Of a stretch of 64,000 nucleotides of DNA, positions 56,861 to 64,000 are shown piece after piece. The stretch comes from Sipunculus nudus (lineage: Eukaryota > Annelida > Sipuncula > Golfingiida > Sipunculidae), in assembly GCA_026874595.1 (NCBI GenBank), contig CM049322.1, positions 26,852,340 through 26,916,339 on the forward strand. The letters are read 5' to 3'. A program made the position numbers and the translations under genes. How positions within the stretch are numbered: the first letter of the stretch is position 1; each line of letters starts with the position of its first letter. Under the pieces are notes generated by a model. The model saw only the letters and a list, made by a program, of their open reading frames with translations, was not told the origin of the DNA and did not search any database.

Positions 56861-57409
56861 AAGTTTGGCTAAAAAGGCATTCACACATTTTTAGAAATAT
56901 GAGTCCTGAGACCTTGACCTCTGACCTAATGACCCCAAAAGCAATAGGGTTCTTGCTTGTCTGGTGGGCCATTTATATATTAAGTTTGAAATATATATGT
57001 GAATCCAAACTGGATTAAGGAAAGGTTTTAGAAATCAATGCATGTATAGATGATCTGTGACCTTGACCTTAGACCTTGTGACCCAAATAGGAAAAGGGAT
57101 ATTTGCCTATTGGCAGGTGAGCTGTATGTGTAAGATGGAACCTCTGGTATGAAAGGTTTTGCTTAAAATGCATCCACAATTTTTTAAAGATGTGGGGACT
57201 GTGACCTTGACCTCTGACCTCATGTCTCTGAATGAGGAAGGATGTTTGTTTTAGTGTTGGGCCATATAAAAGTCCAGTTTGAATTCAATATGTGAATCCA
57301 CACTGGAGTTATCATTTTTAAATGTTTCCCTGTTGGCTGGTGTCATATATGTGTAAGATGGAAAGATTGGCATGGAAAGTTTGGCTGAAAATGCATCCAT
57401 AAAGTTTTA
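56861..57409 (+). mobile_element. R5 fragment, left of R4
   Basis: Tandem units with TGACCTCTGACCT (56915-56927) and TGACCTTGACCTCTGACCT (57202-57220). It is broken by an R4 after CATCCATAAAGTTTT and resumes at 58486 with AAATGTGAGTCCTGACACC. Confidence 0.65.
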
Positions 57410-58485
57410 AACTAGATGTGTCTGAACGACACGAATGCCCCCGCCTGTGGCAAATTAGAAACATTTGTTAAATTTTGAAAAATTTTTTAAGTACAGAAGG
57501 TGTCGTATGGTCAAAAGTAGGTCAACAAGGGCAAAATGCAAACTTGATCTGTAACGGGTCATTATCAAGCAACACACCAAAAATCAGGCCAGTATCTGCA
57601 GGCATTGTGAAAAAAAGTCCATATTCCATAAAAATTTCTGTCTTTCATGAAATTTTCTATGTTTAGGAGCCCTAAAATAATCAAAAGTAGGTCAACCGGG
57701 ATGAAACGCGAACTCGATCTGTTACTGTCATTATCTGCCCACACATAAAAAATCAGGGTGGTATCTGCAGGCATTGATGAGAAAAAGTCCGTACATATGC
57801 ATTTGTTATGAAAATTCATATTTTTCGTGAAATTTTCTATGTTCAGGAGCAGTCAAATGGTCAAAAGTAAGTCAACCGGGACGAAACGTGAACTCGATCT
57901 GTAACTGGTCTATATCTGCCCACACACCAAAAATCAGGCCATATCTGCAGGCATTGTGAAAAAAGTCTGTATATGTGTATTTGTCATGAAAATTTCTATT
58001 TTTCATGAAATTTTCTAAGTTTAGGAGGCTTCAAACGTTCAAAAGTAGGTCAACCAAGACGAAACGTGAACTTGATCTGTAACTGGTCCTTATCTGCCCA
58101 CACACCAAAAATCAGGCCAATATCTGCAGGTATTGTGAAAAAAAGTCTGTACATGTGTATTTGTCATGAAAATTTATATTTTTCATGAAATTTTCTATGT
58201 TCAGGAGCTGTAAAACGGTCAAAAGTAAGTCAACTGGGATGAAACACGAACTCAATCTGTAACTGGTCAATATCTGCCCACACACAAAAAATCAGGCCAA
58301 TATCTGCAGGCATTGCGAAAAAAAGTCTGAACATGTGTATTTGTCATGATGGTTCATATTTTTCATTAAATTTTCTATGTTCAGGAGCTGTAAAAAGGTC
58401 AAAAGTAAGTCAACCGGGACGAAACGTGAACTCGATCTGTAACTGGTCTATATCTGCCCACACACCACTTTGTGGCGGGGGCATA
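57410..58485 (+). mobile_element. R4 element nested in R5
   Basis: The 5' end is AAACTAGATGTGTCTGAACG with hairpin GTGTC/GACAC (57418-57432) and SIR ATGCCCCCGCC (57435-57445). The 3' SIR GGCGGGGGCAT is at 58474-58484, a perfect 11-bp inverted match. The core is about five units of about 180 bp with CTCGATCTGTAACTGGTC. Unlike the copy at 11334 it lacks the GACGGAAG tract before its 3' end, and the left arm of the terminal hairpin is incomplete. Confidence 0.8.
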
Positions 58486-58625
58486 AAAATGTGAGTCCTG
58501 ACACCTTGACCTTGATCTCATGACCCCAAAATCAATAGGGTTCTTGCTTTAGTGGTGGAACATTTATATATCATCCAGAAATGAATTTGTGGATGGACAG
58601 ATGGACAATTGTTGCCTGCCAATTC
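58486..58625 (+). mobile_element. R5 fragment, right of R4
   Basis: GTGAGTCCTGACACCTTGAC, CTCATGACCCCAAAATCAAT and CCAGAAATGAATTTGTGGAT, the R5 3' region; the terminal hairpin is lost. Confidence 0.6.
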
Positions 58626-59606
58626 CAAGATTCCAGCAAGCAACAAGCATACAGAGCTGAAATAATAACCTCCTCCGTCCTAGGAGCAAGTCACATGAAT
58701 ACAGAAGTGTGGTATGATGGTATCATTTATTAGTGTATGTATAATACTGATAAAAATTATTGGCAGGGCACCAATTATATCTACCAGACAAAGAATATCC
58801 TGGTTTAACATCAGATGTTGATTTATTCTTCTTGAAAGAACATAGGCCACAGGAATTTATATTCTATGGGTAGAAAGGTAGAAACATGATATGAAAGATG
58901 CTGGAAGTCATGCCTTTCTTTGTATCTGGTTGTTTAATAAATACTTTGCCTTGCTTCCTATATAAGGAATAATGGGCCGCATTTAACACAAGCATTCCTG
59001 TCATGAAATGTTATAAAGAATTTTGCAACCCAGCTTTCAGAATAATATTGCATCATCATATTTAGTCAAAATCATAAAGAGCTGATGATCAGATCAAATA
59101 AACTTTGATCTTGAATAGATTCATCTTAGGCATTAGGCCTGTAGCTTCACCTGGATTTTGTTTCATGTTTATCACTGTTTGGTAAAAAACACTCATTAAA
59201 TAACAATTTGTGCCGGGCAAAAAGCTGATCTGGATTGAGTCATAAATATCATTTCTCATCCACACCTGTATCTACATCTATTAAACCATGCAAAGATAAA
59301 TGTCTATTGGATCATATTTTCATGAATGTCTTGCACTCTTAAGAGCATCATTATAATTTTTTTAAATATCTTCTAAGTTTCCTTTAACAGAATTCTTCCG
59401 TTCTGCATGTCATTGTCATTTCTGTCCTTCTCTCAGATGGGGTTTGGGTTTATACGATCAGTTTATGCTGATCAGTTGAGCGACATGATTCTTTGGGCTT
59501 GTTTTTTTTATATCTCTTTTTCAGTTACTGTCAATCGAGTTTGGCAAATAGAAATTTCTGCAGTTTATATACTTTCAGCTATCCATTATTTTGCAATGGA
59601 TCATAA
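58626..59606. other. Unclassified nicastrin intron
   Basis: No repeat end or coding homology is recognised. A plus-strand 95-codon frame at 59407-59694 overlaps an R1 5' end and looks like chance. Confidence 0.4.
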
Positions 59607-60980
59607 AAACAAGGGACCCATGGGTCACAGCGCTCAGCTGATCATGATTGGACCATTGGACCATGAATGTATCACCATTGTGATACTATATTGAGTAGAT
59701 AAAGCTTAGAATATCATGGTCATGTTGGGCTTTAATAAAGGAATATAATGTAATATGTGAGTAAATGATATATGAAATAACCTGACTGATGAATTAATAT
59801 GGAGTAAAATATAGTGGTTTATTTTTTTATTTATTTGGGAGGGGTCGAAAAAAGCAATTTATTTGAGCAAATATGAATGCAATGACAGTATGCCAAGCAG
59901 TGGTATAATGATGATAAGGCTATTTGTTGAAGGATCTATAGTGTATGGAAAACTGCAAGAGTTCAATTTGACAGATACAAGGTTATGATTAACTATACTG
60001 ATGAGGGGATTTATGAATTTGTGACTGTATGACATAATATCTTGACAAGATCGGTCTTGACAAGGTGCATTATTTTGATGCCCCTCACGTCTACATATTA
60101 CACAATATTGACATAATTTCTGGCATGTACATAGGTACCTATGGACAAATGGTCAACAGTACTGAACCACCTGGAAGGTTAAAATCTTAAAAATATGATG
60201 AAATGTAGATAATGTTTGAGAGGAAGAGGTAATCTGGGCCATGGTTGGTTTATATGATTGAAGAAAATGTTGCAAATAATATTTGAGACCTGACCATGCC
60301 TTTCCATTGGTTACCTTTTTGATAAGCTGTCGACAGTTCAACAGTTTACACATTTGTCTGATGAGATCCAATTTATTTGGTAAACCTTTTTTATCAATTT
60401 TATGATATGTATACAGTTGCCATAACGTCCTCATTCCACAGGTGCAATGACTTGATGGGGGGGGGGGAGGGGTGTTGTGTTATGATCAGAGTTACAATGC
60501 CTCTGTCTCTCTGTAGATATTTTCTTTAATTATTAAATTTTATGCTAAAGCCATAGAACTTTTGTTCACAGTGCCAAGGAGCAAAGCCTCAGTGGGATGA
60601 AGAAGGGGATGGTGAGAGTTACAACACCCTTGCATATACATACAGGATATGAAATTTAATTCAACAGTGCTTATAAAAAAAGTTTATTCATAAACATTAA
60701 ATATTTAAAACAGACAGAAAGATGGAGAAACAAAGCAAATAATATTTTTCCCCATTCTACTGAGCTAAGAAAAAATTAACAATATTTGCATTTATTCCCT
60801 TTTTTCATTACATAATTTTAATCCAAGTTTCAGAATGTTACTATAAATTTACAGTATAACATACATTTGATTGTGAATATTTCAGTTGATTCACATTTCT
60901 AAATTGCATCAACATTTATAGCTAATGTATCTAGTTTATAGTACCTGTCAACAGAATGGGATGGAGGGAGGAAGGGAGGC

Positions 60981-61031
<51 letters not shown>

Positions 61032-63587
61032 GAGACCTAGACTGCTAGAGAGAGAGAGAGAGAGAGGCTCTCTGGTAATTACTGCCTGACCCAGCCTGAC
61101 CCAGACACTCACAGTGGCAGTAGGTCAGACCTGAAGGTGTTATGTATCTACCCAGTACACTGCATTTATACTGACCTGATGTAAACAATGAAGACATGGT
61201 ACCTGGAAACTTGAATAAAATCTACAGTTTTTGATCAATTGGTTTCAAATTTCAGATTTTAACAGATGAAATGTTAATGTGTACATGCTGTGAAAATTAT
61301 ATCCACAGCACTAACAGGAAAAATTTGAATATTTATATTTTTTTAAATGGTATCAGGAAAAAAAGAAATGTATTCTCAGCTATAAAACTAATACATGTGT
61401 TAAAATTAATCCACAGTTCAAAACACCCAATATATCATACCAGGAGCAAACTGGAGTTGGGAATGTTTAATTTTATGAACTGAAATAAAGGACCAGTAAT
61501 ATAAATTTTGATTATTTAGCCAGTCTCATGTAACAACTGATACAACCATGAGTTATAGGTCAAAAAAATTAAAATCTTTAATGAACTCTTGTCTGAGTAA
61601 TATTTTAAATTTTTGACATATTTATTTATTATTTTAATTTTGTAATAAATATAAACCAACAAGTTAAAGACCTGGAAAAGACCTGGAAATTTAGATTAAT
61701 TTAATATAATCAACTGCTTCCTTGTCTATCATTATCTTGCTTCATATAATCCCTAATAGTAAACAACAATTTATTTTATTTATTTATTTTTCATTTTTAT
61801 GGTTGAAATGAAAAATACCCTATGGTGACTGCATGGTTTCATTTGAAATACAATTTTGGCCATCCATGGAAGATCCATAAATGATCAGTAATTGCAAGGT
61901 AATCCCCTGTAACTCATTAACTATAAATTCCTTTTCCATTTATTTTTTTAAGTTCTTATCATAAACCAATTATTAAAAAAAAGTTTATTGTTATGTTTAT
62001 GGCCTAAACAAATACTAGTGGAGGGGGTTGGACAGTTAGATCCAGTTTAAGCCACCCAAGAGCTGGCTGGCTGCAGAGTGCCTCGCTTCAAGCATGCATA
62101 ATTGGCCTGAAAGGTCAATGTGGGGACATAAAAGAGGGGCTTCAGTACAGCTAAGGTGTGATATGGTCTCATAAAAACTTTCATAAAAGCTAGTTTTTGA
62201 CCAATTCCTTTTATAACTTCAGAATTTAGAAGCTAAAATCCTTACGTGTGCAAGATATGAAAATTAAATCAACAGTGCTTACAGGGAAAAAACATGCCAT
62301 GGCCAAAGTTGGGCAAAATTTAAGGTACTGATTTTATATTTATGCTAATAACTTATAAAATTTGAAAAATTCAGAACTAATTTTGGGAATACAATTGAAT
62401 CTTGATTAAATAATGTTATATCCCTGGCAAAAAATGTCTACCTTCAGCAACTTTCATGTTAAGAGAATAAATATATTTCTTGATTTAAAACAAAGTGCAT
62501 TATGTTTGGGCCTAGAACTTAAAACAATTACACAATACTGACATCATTTCTGGCATATGCATAGTGAATGTTTAGAAAAATATGTATATTATATATTATC
62601 AAAGTCAGATCAGTGGTTTTGATATTAGCAAACTTAAAGTGTAACAATGGGGTTTTAATGGAAATTAAAGTTTTTTCTTAATATCTCGAAGGAATGCAGT
62701 CCTAGTGACCAAAGTTTTAGAGGATTTGGGGGACATCTAACTGTATGCAAAATTTAAGGAACTTAGAGCTGAAGCAAGGGAGCTGAGCTCTAGTAAACTG
62801 CATAACACTAGCTCGATGTAAACAATATGTGACATGGTGCTTGAAAACTTGAATAAAATCTACAGTTTTTGGATCAACTGGTTTCAATTTTTTTGTTTTA
62901 ACAGTTGAAATGGTAACAAAAACATGCTTTGAAAATTAATTCCACAGTAGTTACAGGAAAAAAACGTGCCATGGTCAAACTTGGGCAAAATTTAAGGTAC
63001 CAATTTTATATTTTTGCCAATATTTAAAAAAAATTAACAGATTTTGATCTAATTTTTGGTATACAATTAAATTTTGATTATTTAAAGTAGTATTACTGAA
63101 AAAAAAATCCTACCTTTAACACTTTTGGTCTTAAGTGACAAAATATCTTTCCTTATTTTTTTACAAAGTCCATTATGTTTGGGCCCATAACTTTTTTAAA
63201 TTAAATAATACTGACTTAATTTCTGGCATGTACATAGGAACCATATAGAGGAATATTTATGGTAAAAATGAAGAAAACCAGATGAGTGGTTTTGATATTA
63301 GGCAGTCCTGAAGTGTGAAAATAGATTTCTAATAAAAGTTTGAGGTTTTTCCTTAATATCTCGGAGGAACGAAGTCATATTGACCCAATTTTTAGCATGG
63401 TAGGAGATTTTAGGGACATCTAACTGTATGCCGAATTTCAGATTCGTAGGTCCAATGGTGTCGAAACATGCCAGTCTTATGGACGGACATCCAGACGGAC
63501 GGACGGACGGACAGACAGACAGACGGACGACGGACAATGGACCACGACTATAGCTCAGATGACTTATAGTCAGCTGAGCTAATGAAG
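59607..63587 (+). mobile_element. Old, diverged R1 copy or pair of copies
   Basis: The 5' end is ACAAGGGACCCATGGGTCAC then CAGCGCTCAGCTG (59609-59640). R1 body text recurs at 61185-61330, 61700-62000 and 62160-63480. An ACGG microsatellite lies at 63480-63530 and the 3' hairpin at 63552-63580, followed by AATGAAG instead of poly-A. The first 1.5 kb shows little R1 similarity, so two events may be merged here. A GA microsatellite is at 60983-61066. A minus-strand 93-codon frame (60434-60153) has no recognised domain. Confidence 0.5.
60983..61066 (+). repeat. (GA)n microsatellite
   Basis: Nearly continuous GA dinucleotides with two short interruptions. Confidence 0.9.
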
Positions 63588-64000
63588 TTAGAATAAAATC
63601 ACAGCAACCTTCTCTTTACCAAATTTACCAAAAGTTGTAAAATTTTCTTATGAATGGTCAACTTTAGGTTATAGGCCTATTCATTTTTAATAGTTTTTTT
63701 ATTAAATGAATTCCTATAATAAGGGGATTCATGAATTGACCTTGATTTAACAAACAAATTGATCTTTGACCTAGTTTATCCTTTGAAAGAAAAGGATGAC
63801 ACCCATTAAACAGAAAAATAAAGGAAGTTCAATAGTAATTTTGAAAATAATAAATATATCTAACATTCTACTTTCAGTCAGCTGAGCTAAAAATGATTGT
63901 AGTTGGCACCATCAGTTTTGTGTATGAGAAGGCCATTGTAGATGTATGGACATCCAAATTTCAGGCACATATTTCTAACCACTCTTGAGCAATGTTCAAA
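63588..64000. other. Nicastrin intron with repeat scraps
   Basis: Ends with the right arm of an R1 hairpin (CTTTCAGTCAGCTGAGCTAA, 63871-63890), directly followed by an R2/R3-type monomer start (GTTGGCACCATCAGTTTTGT). The rest is unclassified. Confidence 0.5.

Noticed and set aside
60153-60434. Minus-strand 93-codon frame as a possible early nicastrin exon or new gene
   Set aside because: No resemblance to nicastrin residues before the GDTG region, no matching splice phases, no domain recognised.

Overview
The window looks like intronic DNA of a marine mollusc, probably a bivalve (inference from repeat style, not from a database match). It is AT-rich, has no operon-like coding and is mostly transposable elements. 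The one host gene I can identify is nicastrin (NCSTN, gamma-secretase subunit) on the minus strand. Three consecutive exons are visible: 48573-48447, 38568-38453 and 23333-23191. Their reading phases join exactly and they match the N-terminal ectodomain of nicastrin, including the cysteines flanking its second disulfide. The earlier exon(s) should lie beyond 64000 and the later ones before position 1, so the window is a gene with introns of at least 10-23 kb.

The introns hold four repeat families, here called R1 to R4, with one shared architecture: a short 5' hairpin, a subterminal inverted repeat (SIR), a tandemly repeated core, usually an ACGG-type microsatellite, then a 3' SIR, part of a hairpin in R1, R3 and R4, ending in CTAAAA or CATAAAA. 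They insert into A-rich sites without visible target duplication. This is the layout known for Helentron-associated elements (HINE) and bivalve pearl elements. R1 ends with the hairpin AGCTCAGATGACT/AGTCAGCTGAGCT. R2 has SIR GCGAACCTGTG, R3 has TGTATCCGCC and R4 has ATGCCCCCGCC. A fifth family, R5, carries arrays of TGACCT half-sites. The palindrome GGTGGCGCCACC recurs in otherwise unrelated core monomers.

Layout: 1-5858 an R1 copy with a second R1 (337-bp satellite core) nested in it; 5859-8191 repeat fragments with a TTAA-flanked MITE; 8192-16158 a decayed DIRS-type retrotransposon (gag, RT-RNase H, tyrosine recombinase) split by an R1 that is itself split by an R4; 16261-22492 an R1 split by an R2 containing an R3; 23191-23333 nicastrin exon; 24019-31493 R1, R3 and R2 pieces; 31639-36906 a CR1/L2-like LINE with two broken ORFs; 36907-38255 R5; 38453-38568 nicastrin exon; 39813-42383 an uninterrupted R1; 43640-47351 an array of more than 90 copies of a 38-bp unit; 47360-48373 a small hAT element with 8-bp target duplication; 48447-48573 nicastrin exon; 49371-54544 a Kolobok-like TTAA transposon inside an R1; 55406-64000 R2, R5, R4 and R1 pieces.

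The most striking observation is that the 38-bp array appears to descend from the nicastrin exon-intron junction itself. On the gene's strand many monomers repeat the end of exon 48573-48447 together with its GTAAGT donor, so the primary transcript would carry dozens of decoy 5' splice sites just downstream of the true one.
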